A stretch of DNA of 64,000 nt, taken from NCBI GenBank assembly GCA_030710605.1, contig CP092874.1, positions 44,542,665-44,606,664 of the forward strand, in the 5' to 3' direction. Both the position numbers and the translations under genes were made by a program. Source of the DNA: Cordylochernes scorpioides (taxonomy: Eukaryota; Arthropoda; Arachnida; Pseudoscorpiones; Chernetidae). Shown in pieces: positions 34,291 through 45,776 of this stretch; the first letter of the stretch is position 1; each line of letters starts with the position of its first letter. Below the pieces are notes generated by a model. The model made no database searches, was not told the origin of the DNA, and saw only the letters and a program-made list of their open reading frames with translations.

Positions 34291-35494
34291 GTACCATGAC
34301 CACGAATCAAGATTTGATCAATCTTGGAATTGTTGAAGACTATTGAAGACTATTGAAAGACACTCCAATCTATCTGAGAAGACACAAGATACAAAAATTT
34401 AAATGGCCATATCTCTAATGTGAAAAAAAAAGTACAAAAGTGAAAATGTACCGGGATCAGGTGGATAAATTAAGAAAAAGTCATCTGATCATTGACCAAA
34501 AGTTATTGATCATATGTCGGAATAAATATTGGCTAATTGTTGATTTTTAATTATTCCAGAATTGGTCAAATACCTTTTTCTTAACATATCTCTTTCTTGG
34601 AGAGTTTTTTTTTCCTTTAGTGAGTTTCTTTCCTTAGCATGTTTTTTTTTTTTTGAGGCCATTTTTTCAAAGTTCCTTTTTACTCGGAGAGTTTTTTTTC
34701 TCTCACTCCAAGATTTTTTTTTCCTTGTTTCAATTTTTTAGGAAGAATCATAATAAATAAATGTTTAATGTTTTCCCTAATTTTTCATCCCTCCTTCTTT
34801 CCACACCACCCAACCACCACTCTGTGTATCCTTGCTTAAACCAAAAGTTGGTTTGTGGGCATTTTAGGGCAAGACATATTTGACTTTGTATTACATTCAG
34901 TGAAAAGGTGCAAACTTTGATAAAATTTGAATTTTAAAGGAGTTTATCAAAGTATTGGAAATATAAATATATTAGGATAAAAAATGCTGCAGTTACAATC
35001 TTCATTAATTGGCACACATAAATAAAAGCAAAAATTGTCCCTCAAATATCATTTATCCCAAATTAATCAAATTTTTATTAATTAATATCAGGAGTTGTAT
35101 TTTATGATAAGGTACAAGAGCACAAATATAGAATGTGACAGTACAGTAACTACAGTGTCCTCAGACTAAGAGTACTGAACTGAGAATGTATCTGGTTATA
35201 GTGCAATTATCATATGAATAAACACAGAAATTGAAGTTCTTTAAATGGGAAAAAATTTAAAGTTTAACACTTGATTTTATAGCAATGTTTATTCATCTGA
35301 TAACTGCGCTAACCAGGACAATTTCTAATTCAGTAGTCTGAGGAAAATCTTGGTGCTGTTGTAGAATAAGAATACTATTGAAAGTTCGCAAAATCTGATC
35401 TTCCACCTCTATCCAAGAAGATGGAAGCTGCAAAGATCTCACTGACCATATCCCTATTTTTTTTTCCTTAAAGGTTTTTTTCTCTATGACATTT

Positions 35495-35801
35495 TTAGCT
35501 TTAATATAAACTACAGTCTTCTTCTTCTTTCTTATCTCCACTAAATCATATTTGGGCATCAAGTTGTGACCCTTGATGGTGTCTGTTTAACAACCATCAT
35601 GACTGGGTGAAGTAGAATGTGTCTGCCTTTGTCATTAAGATTGGGAGCACTACTAAGTGGCAGGCCGACTTAGCTCCAAAAGAAATGGCCACCTCTGACA
35701 TGAAGAACTGATTGACATGGAGTACAAACGCTGCTCATCCTGTATACCTGGATTAGGAGCCCTTACAGGGTACTATCAGCCGGGCCAGCTGAGCCCAATG
35801 A
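35495..35801 (-). mobile_element. Non-LTR retrotransposon 3' region fragment, copy B
   Basis: Counterpart of 9385-9690. Confidence 0.6.
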
Positions 35802-36108
35802 AAGGAAGTGATAAATTTCATACAAATTTATATTTTATAACCTATCTTCAATATATATTCTTATTTTATAAAATAGTCAAATATATCATAAATATTTGAT
35901 ATTTTGATTTGTTATTAATAAAATATGATTTTTATATCTCAGGATTTTATGTAAAGTTATTTAATAGACAAATTATTATTCTAACATAGAATACCATAAA
36001 AATATTAAAAAGAATATTTGATTTATTTAGGTTTTTAAAAGTGGGTAAATTTTAACTACCGCGACCTCTCGAGGTATAAAAGAGGGTGCAACCGCTGCCG
36101 GTTTAATA

Positions 36109-37715
36109 AAAATTTGCCTAGAATTTGCCTTGATTTTTAAATTAGACATAGAGGTACATGTATGTTAATGATAAGAATATCATCAAATAATTTCTTTTAT
36201 TATTCGGTATTAATATAAGGAAATTGGTCAATTAAGGGAATTAAAACAAAGTGACCAATATTAGAGGCAGCCTCTTCCTGTGTGTATGGCTGTCCTTTAA
36301 TTAAACGGTCTAAAAATTTTGAAAAGTAAAAAAATAAAATAAAATAGCCAAACCATGGCTATAGTGAACCAAAACCTCTGTCCCATTGGGGTTCACTATA
36401 GAGGGGTTTTACTGTATATCTCTATATACTCTATGTCTAATTTAAAAATTAAGAAAAATCCACAAGGCAAAGCTTTATTAATTATATATTTAAAAGGTAT
36501 AAGAGTATTTTAGAACATTTTTATCAAATAATATAATAGTAAATTTATTTGAAAAAAATGTCTCTAAAACCTTGTTGTTTGAAAGTGAAATTTGAAAATC
36601 AGAATTGTTTTAAAATATCGTTATTTCCATCAAAGGAATAAAGCTCCGTGAATTCTGAATCAATTGAAAATAATTCAAAAGTATCCGATTCCGAAAAATC
36701 GGGCGCGAAACATGTTAATACGATAGCGCGATCGGTAAAATCACCTTTAAAATAAAAAGGCAAATTTGCAAACACAAAATTGGTAGTGAAACGGCCGGCC
36801 AGGAGGAATATCCACGAACCCTGAATGAGTTGTATACCTAACAAGGCTTCCGTTCTAAAAATAGAAATGTAGGGGTAGTTTTTGAGAATTTATAAGTCGA
36901 TTTGTTTGTGGCCCCTGAGACAATGTTTTTTTTTTCTTCCATTTCCAGTTTCCACATATTCTTCTGAACTCTAGATTAAATTTTGTTTTAAACCTGTTAT
37001 TTAAACCATTTCTGGCTTCAAAATTATTTGGAATCATTTTTTTTTTGCCTAGGTTAAATAGAATGCTTCTAAAAGAGCAAGTTAACACGTACGATCGTGG
37101 CAAAAGTTGAGGTTAATTCCACTTTGTTACAATTTATAATAGCCTTCTGAAGTTACATTTTCTTATTTTAACATGTTATGAAAATTTTCTTGCATTTTTT
37201 CACTTTTAAAATCTTTGATAATGATGTTTTTCTGGTAATATCTTTTGGTTTTTCAAAAGGTCATTCTTTGTTTCTTTTTCTTTATTTTGGAAGCTATTTG
37301 TATTTTTTTTTTTTCTATTTCAAAATTGTCGAATGCAAAGATATTCTACTAAATAAAATGATAATGTGTAAAGATTTATACAACATAAAGCAAAAATAGA
37401 ATGGAAATGAAAACAAAAAATGGCGCTAATTTTTTCTTTTGAAATCGCGATCCGTGAGCTGAAACAGGCTCAAAATTTTGTTGTTTCAATTTTTTTGAAC
37501 CACAATTTCAAGTTCGTTATAAGCATAGTATTTTAATAGATTTATTATTTTGGGACTTAAAATAGGTTCGTTATAGGGGTAGTTCGCTATTTTAAAAACG
37601 CAAAGTTCATTATAACAATGGTATTTTCAATGGAATGGAATTGGGGGAATCGCCTTAGGTTCGTTATAAGGGAAGGTTCACTATATCCAGGGTTCGTATT
37701 AGCGGGGTTTTACTG
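36109..37715 (+). mobile_element. Pogo-like element with inverted 5' arm, copy B
   Basis: Counterpart of 9999-11673 with the same inverted 5' arm (36109-36414). It is about 65 bases shorter, mainly near 37255. Confidence 0.75.
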
Positions 37716-38212
37716 TAAATTATATGAGAAATATTATTCCAAAAAACAATTTTATTCAAAGTGTTACAATAAAGAGAATTGAGGAAATAAAAATATTTAT
37801 GATATCTATGGATACAAAATAATTTTATTAAAAGTCTTCTCAATTTACCAAGATATACCCCTGGCTTCATTGTTAGACTAGAAACGGGTAGAATATCACT
37901 TACACTAAACGCCACTAAATTTAACCATGAAATACCTTTTAAGATTAGAAAGAATGAGTAACCATAGGTTTCCCAAGATATGCTGGAATAGGTTAAGAGA
38001 CATATCCATAAATACAGGAAAACCTATTGGACTCTACAGGACTATTTTAGCAATTTACCACCAATGCGGCCTTGCCTGGACAAACAATGCTATCGACTAT
38101 GAGACCATTCAAAATGAATTACCAGGGATTTTTCATACAAAAACTAATTAATTCAGCAGGACTTAGTAAAAATGGATCATACAAGATTATATTCTAATTA
38201 TAAATTATTATA

Positions 38213-38310
38213 TAAACACAAGGCAATAAGACCAAATCCAAATAAATAAATAGTGTGTGACATTTCGGTAACAGCGTTGTTACCGAAACGTCACACACTA
38301 TTTATTTAAG
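38213..38310. repeat. Penelope-type fold-back interrupted by mariner, copy B
   Basis: Counterpart of 12175-12269. Confidence 0.75.
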
Positions 38311-38476
38311 GTAAATTATAATTTATTAAAAAAAAAAAAGAAAGATATTAAAAATTAGGACTTGATTTATTCAAAATAATCACCTTGGCTTTCTATACAT
38401 CGTCTCCATCGTTTTGGCAACTTGTAAATACCCTCTTTATAGGTACTTTTAGGAAGCGTGTGAAAAAAATCTTGCA
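38311..38476 (-). mobile_element. mariner remnant, copy B
   Basis: Only the transposase C-terminal codons and one terminal repeat remain. At 38477 the sequence jumps, through about a dozen bases of unmatched filler, to the equivalent of copy A position 17152. The apparent frame across the junction (38367-38579) is a chimera, not a gene. Confidence 0.8.
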
Positions 38477-38572
38477 AGGGAAAGGCTCTCTTTGGGAGAG
38501 GCTGCTGCTTATCATAAAACAGCTCGAGGAGCATGAACTCATGGAATTTGCATAATCTATACACAAAGGGAT

Positions 38573-38722
38573 ATGGCACAATTTGGATTATAGATTATAA
38601 ATAAAAGGTAATAAGACCAAATTCGATTCAGTACTTTTGTCTGAAGATGGTAACAATGCTGTTACCGAAACGTCACACAATATTTATTTATTTGGATTTG
38701 GTCTTATTACCTTGTATTTACA
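38573..38722. repeat. Penelope-type fold-back with intact core, copy B
   Basis: Counterpart of 17234-17386; core at 38641-38674. Confidence 0.8.
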
Positions 38723-39252
38723 AGGGGATCAGAAACAACAACCTTTTTATAACAAGTTGTCAATATACAGTAAAACTCTGCAAAAAATAACCTGGGATAT
38801 AGCGAACCTTCCCTTATAATGAACCTGAAATAATCCCCATTTTTATTTTTAAATACAGTGAATAGTAAACCAAAGATTCAGTCCCATTGGGGTTAGCTAT
38901 AGAAGGGTTTTACTATATATAAAGTCAAATAAATATAGGTTCAATTAAGCGCCTCATCTATATTTAAAATTAGAATCTATGTGCATATTTATATTTAACT
39001 ACCTTTACTGCAATGATAAAATAGTGGGAGGGCCTATCTCATCAGTGGTGAACTCTCCCATATACAAGGTATGATCAAAAAGTTCCTGGAATTAGTAAAA
39101 AAAATTTTCTGAAAGAGTTTTCGAAAAATAAAAATGACCATCATAATCACGAGACCTCATTCTACTAACAAATATTATCTTTTCGTTATCTCAAATAATA
39201 AGAATTTTATAAGCATTTTTTAAAGAAAAGAAACAAAGGCGCTGCATTTTTT

Positions 39253-39737
39253 CCCGGATGTCATCTTGGGCAAGCCCCCGCGAGGCTTTTTTCTTGTCTA
39301 CTTGGCATAGCTCTGTCACCAACTCTGCCCCCGCGCGCCAGGACCTCTTGACCCCCCTGATTGGTCGGTGGGTACTTGGACTGTCCATCCGGCCGGTGGC
39401 CGGACGATTACATTCTCTCGACAGGGGGTGGGGCAGACCTAAGCCTATTTCCGTCGCAAGGTGGCGCTGCTTGCGAGTTAAAGCTACAAATCTGCAAATA
39501 ACTCTAAGGATATTCAAGATATTCAAGAAATTTTTTTTCAAAAACCTTTCCGGGGATATACCTAATAATATCCCAAAATTTCACGGCGATTGGATGTATG
39601 GTTTTTGAATCTATGGAGTACACACAGACAGACATTCATTTTTATATATATATAGATTCACGGCGATTGGATGTATGGTTTTTGAATCTATAGAGTACAC
39701 ACAGACAGACAGACATTCATTTTTATATATATATAGA
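39253..39737 (-). mobile_element. Helitron fragment, copy B, with duplicated end
   Basis: Counterpart of 17907-18306. The terminal 77 bases (from 'tcacggcgattgg' through the TA run) occur twice in tandem here, at about 39581-39657 and 39658-39737. Copy A has one unit, so the tandem end arose after the copies separated. Confidence 0.7.
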
Positions 39738-39975
39738 TTATTGATTTAAGAATAAGTTTTTTAAAAATTATTATCCCTTGTGTCATACACAATGTCATGG
39801 AGACACATGTATCCTGTTTAGTTGTGGTACAAGTCATGTTTGGTGACATGAGTAGATGGTCTGGGGTTGCCTCCCCCATTTTGCAGATGGTGTATGTTAA
39901 GAACAAGTATGAGGACCATAAAAATTTAGTCTTAAATATGGTTTTTGACTATATTTCCGAATATAAACAGTTGTA

Positions 39976-40190
39976 ATATGATACATTAGTGCACCATCTG
40001 TTATGAGAATTTGAAACTATTATAGAAGTGTATGATTCTTTAAAAAATTAAAAAATTTTCTTACTGCGCTCCCATTAAATTTTCATTGCAGTAAGGGCAG
40101 TAGAAAATTGTTTAATGTTTGAAAGAATCATACGCGTCTATAATCTATATAGATAATACCGTAATAGTTTCAAATTCTCATAAACAATTG
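39976..40190. mobile_element. Hairpin MITE, shorter relative, copy B
   Basis: Counterpart of 18546-18730, with about 20 extra bases ('ctatatagataatacc') in the right arm. Confidence 0.6.
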
Positions 40191-40225
40191 TACATATTTA
40201 CTCCTCTATGCTCTTACTCCATGTA

Positions 40226-41486
40226 CAGTAAAACCCCTCTATAGTGAACCCCAATGGGACAGAGCTTTTGGTTCACTATAGCCACGGTTTGGCTATCTTT
40301 TTTTACTTTTCAAAATTTTTAGACTGTATAATTAAAGGAAAGCCATACACACTGGAAGAGGCCGTCTCTTAATATGGTCACTTTGTTTTAATTCCCTTAA
40401 TTGACCTATTTCCTTACATTAATACTGAATAATGAAAGAAATTATTTGATGATAGGTTCTTCTTATCATTAGCATACATGTACCTCTATGTCTAATTTCA
40501 AAATCAAGACAAATCCTAGGCAAAGTTTTATTCGAAGATATAAAATGATTTTAAAACATCTTTATCATTTTATATAATACAATGTTTACTTGAAAATATG
40601 GCTCTAATGCCTTGTTGCTTCAAAGAACTCTTCAAGAATTGCACCTTTCAAATAAAGTTAATGTGTTTTTCTCTTCTATTTCATGTTTCCACATATTCTT
40701 CTTAAGTCTAGTATTCCATTTGTTTTGAAACTGTCATTCAAACCATTGCTGGCCTTAAAATCGCCAAATTTCATTGCTTAAAAAATAAATTTGGTTGCAT
40801 CACGGGCCCGTTTATTTGGATTTTTTTTTTAGCCTAATACTTACGATCGCGGCAAAAGTTGAGGTTGATTCCTCTTTGTAAGCAATTTTAATAGCCTTTA
40901 ATTTTATATTATAAAATAGAATATTATATTCTATTATAATAGAAAAGTTTCTTTTCTTATTTTAACATGTTCTGAAATTTTGCCTGTGTTGTTTCACTTT
41001 GAAAAGTTTTGAAAATGGCCTTTTTTTTTAAGTAATAACGTTTTTGTTTTTAAAATGCCTTTATTTTCTTTATTTTGGAAGCCATTTGCATTTTTTCTAT
41101 TTCAAATTTGATGGTTGCAAATATATTATATTTAATAAAAAGTATAATGTGTAAAAATTTATAAAAAATTCAGCAAAATTAGAATGTAACTGAAAACAAA
41201 CAATGCCGCTAAATTTATTGTTTTGAAATTGCGATCCGCGAGCTGAAACATGCTCAAAATTTTGTTGTTTTAATATATTTTTTAGATTATAATTTTATGT
41301 TCGTTATAAGTATAGTATTTTTAATAGATTTTATTATTTTGGGACTGAAAATAGGTTCGTTATAGGGGTAGTTCGTTATATAAAAAATCATCAAGTTCGT
41401 TATAACGATGGTATTTTCAATGGAATGGAATCGGGAATCGCCTTAGGTTCGCTATATCCGGGGTTCGTATTAGCGGGGTTTTACTG
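40226..41486 (+). mobile_element. Pogo-like TIR element, full copy
   Basis: Same family, TA-flanked, 1.26 kb. Its first 522 bases correspond to 18776-19295 of copy A. The rest shows what the gap removed from A. Confidence 0.8.
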
Positions 41487-41512
41487 TAATTACTTTTACA
41501 ATGTTGGAGGGT

Positions 41513-41817
41513 TGGTGGAAGGATGGTCTAAGCCATTGGTTTTTGTCCACTACAACCCAGGATTGAATCCCGCTTTGGGCACTTTTTTCTAATTAAAAAA
41601 AAAAAAAAATGCTCCAATGACCCCCGATTCTTGCAAAAGTCCAACCCCCCTAGCGAGTGCAAGTAAAACCAAACAGGGCTCTGGCACATTTGTAAATGCA
41701 AAAGTTGAACTGCTTTTCACATGTGTAGACATTTGGTGCACTTACAGTAAAAGCAGTAGCTAACTTCTTCCCACCATGATTATCATGGCCTTCACCACAT
41801 GTACTAGGAATAATAAT
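41513..41817 (+). mobile_element. tRNA-derived SINE
   Basis: The head looks like a tRNA gene: 'ggatggtctaagcc' in the box A position and 'ggattgaatccc' in the box B position. A fixed body follows ('tccaacccccctagcgagtg', 'ggggctctggca') and a tail 'acatgtgtagacatttggtg ... cacatgtactagg'. About 300 bases. Best copy in the window. Confidence 0.65.
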
Positions 41818-42649
41818 TTATTATTATTAGTTTTACAATGTGTGATGTTTGAATAAAGATTTTAGAGTATTCTTAGAATAGTGTCAAAATGATACAGTCC
41901 AACTTCTTTAATTCAACAACCTGAGAGATAAGAATTTTCAATTGAATTAAAGTCAGTATTGAATTATAGTTAGTTAAATTAAATAGGCTGATTGGGATTA
42001 AGATAAATGGTTGAAAAAAAGTAAGTGTTAGGGGGGGAGAAGTCCGACCACAACGGTCCCCCTTGGAACCTTGGAATTTTGACCAAATTCTAGTCAAAGG
42101 TGACTAACGAGGCAACAGCATTCATTTTCCAATGATTGCAACTGCTGTGATAGAGATGCTCAAATGATCTGAGGCTCCCCATTGGACACAACAACAAAGT
42201 GTTGAAATCAAGTCGGTTGAATTAAAAAGGTAAAACTTTGGTAAAACTAAAAATTGTAAAATCAAAACTCCAAACCTAAAAAATAGGTCTTAAATCTAGT
42301 GTGTCTAAAATAAATTAAAAAATTAGTGTAATTTCAATCCAATGATGTTTAAATAAGTTAAAAACCACATACAGATTGCAATAAAATAATTTTATTGGGT
42401 ATATAGCCTGTATACTAAATGGTATTATATAAATAGTATGGTAATATTGTAGGCATTATATGCAAATATATATACAATTTATTTACAGAATGTTTTCTTT
42501 CAATGAAAGAAGCTAGAAAATATAGTACTTCACAAAAGGCAGCACAATTATGGTAATGATTAATAAATCCCTTTTTAATTGGGAATCACCAGTTATGAAA
42601 AAAATCATTTCTAATCATGGAGATAGAGTAAAATATAACTGAGAGACTT

Positions 42650-42893
42650 CAGCAAGGGTCCCTCTCCAGGGATACAGAGGAGCTGTGTCTGTACTCATGT
42701 TAGAGTCAGCAGCAAAGGCTTCCATGTTAGGAACAGCCTCAAAATAAGGCAAAGTCAGACTTTCATCAAAGTCTGCCTGGATCATGGTGCCATCATCAAT
42801 AAAAGCTGCACCCCTACACCCCATTTCATGAGATCATGAATTCATGGAATTCGTATAATCTTTACACAAGGGGATAAGAAGCAACAAAAAAGA
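42650..42893 (+). repeat. Unclassified dispersed repeat
   Basis: Second copy of the repeat at 16955-17235, with an internal deletion before 'acacaaggggataag'. Confidence 0.6.
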
Positions 42894-42910
42894 AGAAAAA
42901 ATATATTGTA

Positions 42911-43049
42911 CAGTAGAACCTCCATGAGAGGACACTTTTCTAAAAAGGATAGATTTAATCATCAAAATTATTATTTTTACTAATTAGCAACTTTCTGCTT
43001 AGAGGACATCTCTCTGCAACTAGGTGTCCTTTACAGGGAAGTTCTACTA
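42911..43049. mobile_element. Palindromic MITE (CAGTAGAACCTC family)
   Basis: Same terminal repeat and 'gaggacac' arms, with an internal deletion relative to 5457-5636. Confidence 0.75.
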
Positions 43050-43558
43050 TACTTTAAAATCAATGTTAATCTTTGTATAAGTTGGGATAAAAACTCATTA
43101 ATTGAACATTCATGACATCTATGATTATCTATTCATGATTTCTGATATCTCATGGATATATAAGTCGGGGGGGGGGGGGGGCTGTGCTATATTCCGTGAT
43201 CTGATTGGGCATGCTCTGTACAAAGATTTTTTAAAAAGATGCAAGGATTTTGATTTGAAAGTGCATTGCTCATTATTTATCATCTTTCTTCAAAATTACA
43301 TTGAAATGGTACATATGCAAGCTTGTTATATAATATTCCAGTATATAAAAGCACTCTTTCTACTATGAATAAAGCAGATACCTTCATAAGTAACTGTTCC
43401 CCTTAAAAACATGTCTACTCTTGGAATCTGTCATTAAAGGTTGTTGAGCGAGTTCAATTATTTTTTATTTTACGGTCAGTCAGGAAGGTTCATGGAAGCT
43501 TTTACTGTACATAATGAGTAGCATTGGAAAATTTGAATAAAAATGGCACAAATATATA

Positions 43559-43709
43559 CAGTAGAACCTCCCTGTAAAGGACACCTAGTTACAAAGTGTC
43601 CTTTAGGGAGAGGTGTCCTCTTACCAGAGAGTTGCTAAACAGTCAAAATGGTAATTTTGCAAATGAAAACCGCTCTTTATAGAGAGGTGTCCTCACAGAG
43701 GTTTTACTG
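43559..43709. mobile_element. Palindromic MITE (CAGTAGAACCTC family)
   Basis: TA-flanked palindrome of 151 bases with both terminal repeats intact. Confidence 0.8.
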
Positions 43710-43751
43710 TATGTAAGATGGCTCATCAATTGGATGAGACATATATATATA

Positions 43752-43883
43752 CAGCAGAACCTCTCTACAAAAGACAGGATAGATTTAATCATCAAAATTA
43801 ACATTTTTACTAATTAGCTGCACTCCAGTAAGAGGACACTTTGACCTTACAACTTGGTGATGTCCTTTACAGAGATTGTACTG
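43752..43883. mobile_element. Palindromic MITE (CAGTAGAACCTC family)
   Basis: 132 bases, only about 40 bases from the previous copy. The left terminus has one change (CAGCAGAACC). Confidence 0.75.
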
Positions 43884-44259
43884 TATATACAGTATAATTA
43901 TAGGATAGAATTCAACTGAGATGGACTGGATGGGAAGCAATATAGTGGAAAGTTGAATATAGTGAAGTCACCACATTGGAGACCAGTTCAAGAACGGAGA
44001 AACTTTGAAAACAGAATTTTGGCTGAGATTAGTGAAAAAAAAAAAGACTTAGTACTGAATTATAGTGGATTGAGTTAAGTTTGGTAATTTGTGTGTGGTA
44101 GTCAGCTAAAAAATTAGGTAATTTGATTGGGATCGAAAAAAATAGATGAAATATAATAAGAACTGTGAAAAAAATAATTTTTAAAAATATAATGGAAGAG
44201 AACGAAATAAACATTTAGTTGATTTCTGTTCCACTAGATGGCACTCTGCCATCTAAAAA

Positions 44260-45080
44260 ATACTCATGTTAGTGGTCAGAATATTTGTTTATAATAAGAA
44301 CTGAATTCTCATCAGTGAAATTAAATTACTAATTTTCTAAAATGTCTTCATCTATCTGAACCACAGTTTTCAAAGGCATACCACTAAACAGAACAAGGTT
44401 TTCTCATCTAGTATTCTAACCTGAAAATAATAACCACAATGATGTTACATTTCACAAATTGTAATTTTGCTGATGGGTCATAATCATGTGCAGATAAAAG
44501 AACACATCTTTCCTTTAATTGGATTTGGTCTTATTACTTTGTGTTTTACCTTTCCTTTTTATAAAACAAAAATTGTTCTCTACATCTTTTTAATAGGGAT
44601 AAATATAGTGCTGTAATCACTATTGGTTTTATATTAATTATATTAGGACTCTTTACACCTTTTAAATTGGACCTGACATTGAAAATTTGGGAGCTTTTTT
44701 TTAACATTTGAAGATAGATCCCTTTGTTTTCCTTACTTTTCATTGGAATATTTTGCAAATTTGATATAATATTAAATCTAATTCAATCGGTTAGCAATGG
44801 CCAGGTCCAAGAATCACACCAACCAGAACGAAGGGAGGTTCTACTGTATCAGTTTCCTTATTTGACATTGGTGTTGTTGAGCGACCTTTTGGTCTTCTAC
44901 TTGTTGAATATGAGAGGTTGAAAATATATTGAAGCTTCCATTTGGTCTGTCATCTGTAGCTCCCATTGAAGAAGGTAGATACAAAGTAGAGTTGGATAAG
45001 TTGTTATTTGAATCTCTAGCCTCTACTAGCTAGGATCAAAGAGGTTCCTGAAGATGTTGCTGGACCTAAACTTATGCTGT
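44260..45080. other. Gene-free region downstream of the zinc-finger gene
   Basis: Low GC and no recognisable element apart from a short Penelope-arm fragment at 44520-44546. It may include the 3'UTR of the minus-strand zinc-finger gene. Confidence 0.5.
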
Positions 45081-45083
45081 TGG

Positions 45084-45707
45084 TTACAAAAATGGCAGCA
45101 TCATAGCCAGGGAATACTTCTGCTCTGGAAGGTCCGGAGGGGAGGCAGCTGTGGAATCATCAGTGGTGGAGTCCGGGTTGTCCTGAGATGTTGCCTGGCA
45201 CTTGGCCAGTGCTAGCAAGCTAGACCTCAGGTCACTGTTGGGGCAGGAATAGAGCCTGTGGGCAGAGAGGGTGGAGAAGTCTGGAGTGAGGAAGCTGCAC
45301 TGCTGGCAGGAGTAGAGCTTCTTCCCCATGTGTGTCCGTCTGTGTCTGGCCAGGTGCGAGGAGTCCTTGGTCTTGAAGTCACAGTCCGTGCAGGCATAGG
45401 GCTTCTCCAGGTAGTGGATTCTCTTGTGGCGGATGAGATGTGAAGAGTCCTTGGTGCGGTAGCTACAGTGAGGGCAGAGGTAAGGTTTCTCTCCGCTGTG
45501 AATCCGACGGTGACGAACCAGATGGGAAGAGCAGGTAGTCCGATAGCCACACTGACCACAGGAATAAGGCTTCTCTCCTGTGTGAGTCCAGATGTGGCGA
45601 GTCAAGTGGGAGGACTCCTTGGTAGAGTAGTCGCAGTGGGGGCAGTGGAAGAGCTTGGCACCTATGGGGTCGGCCTGCTTCAGCCTGGAGAACAGAGACT
45701 GCCTCAT
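45084..45707 (-). CDS. C2H2 zinc-finger protein, about five fingers
   Basis: The reading frame encodes four complete C2H2 fingers in tandem: FHCPHCDYSTKESSHLTRH, YSCGQCGYRTTCSSHLVRH, YLCPHCSYRTKDSSHLIRH and YACTDCDFKTKDSSHLARH, each closed by a second His. A fifth, imperfect one begins YSCQQCSFLTPD. Linkers are TGEKPY, SGEKPY, LEKPY and MGKKLY. After the fingers is a Ser/Thr/Asp-rich tail ending AMMLPFL and a stop at 45084. Tandem fingers of this kind normally bind DNA in the nucleus; no target can be inferred. The first ATG is at 45707, immediately preceded on the coding strand by 'tgctgtgcag', a good splice acceptor, so this may instead be the last exon of a longer protein. GC content is much higher than in the flanks. 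A Tigger element starts 70 bases upstream. Confidence 0.85.
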   Translation of the reverse strand: MRQSLFSRLKQADPIGAKLFHCPHCDYSTKESSHLTRHIWTHTGEKPYSCGQCGYRTTCSSHLVRHRRIHSGEKPYLCPHCSYRTKDSSHLIRHKRIHYLEKPYACTDCDFKTKDSSHLARHRRTHMGKKLYSCQQCSFLTPDFSTLSAHRLYSCPNSDLRSSLLALAKCQATSQDNPDSTTDDSTAASPPDLPEQKYSLAMMLPFL

Positions 45708-45776
45708 CTGCACAGCACATTCTCAACATCTATTTGGAGAAGACATCATGCTATCATAAATATAGTTTCAAGTATA

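Larger units (their letters stand above)
25697..40747. repeat. Right copy (B) of the large direct duplication
   Basis: Homologous to 1-19295. The match starts inside 'aataagcttagc' and runs to the middle of a pogo-like element, where copy A is cut by the gap. B continues past 40747 to the normal end of that element at 41486, so the true right border is hidden by the gap in A. B contains one young Helitron and one 4.7-kb internal deletion relative to A. Confidence 0.9.

Noticed and set aside
38367-38579. 70-codon frame ending like mariner transposase
   Set aside because: It crosses the deletion junction at 38477 and fuses an unrelated repeat to a transposase tail.
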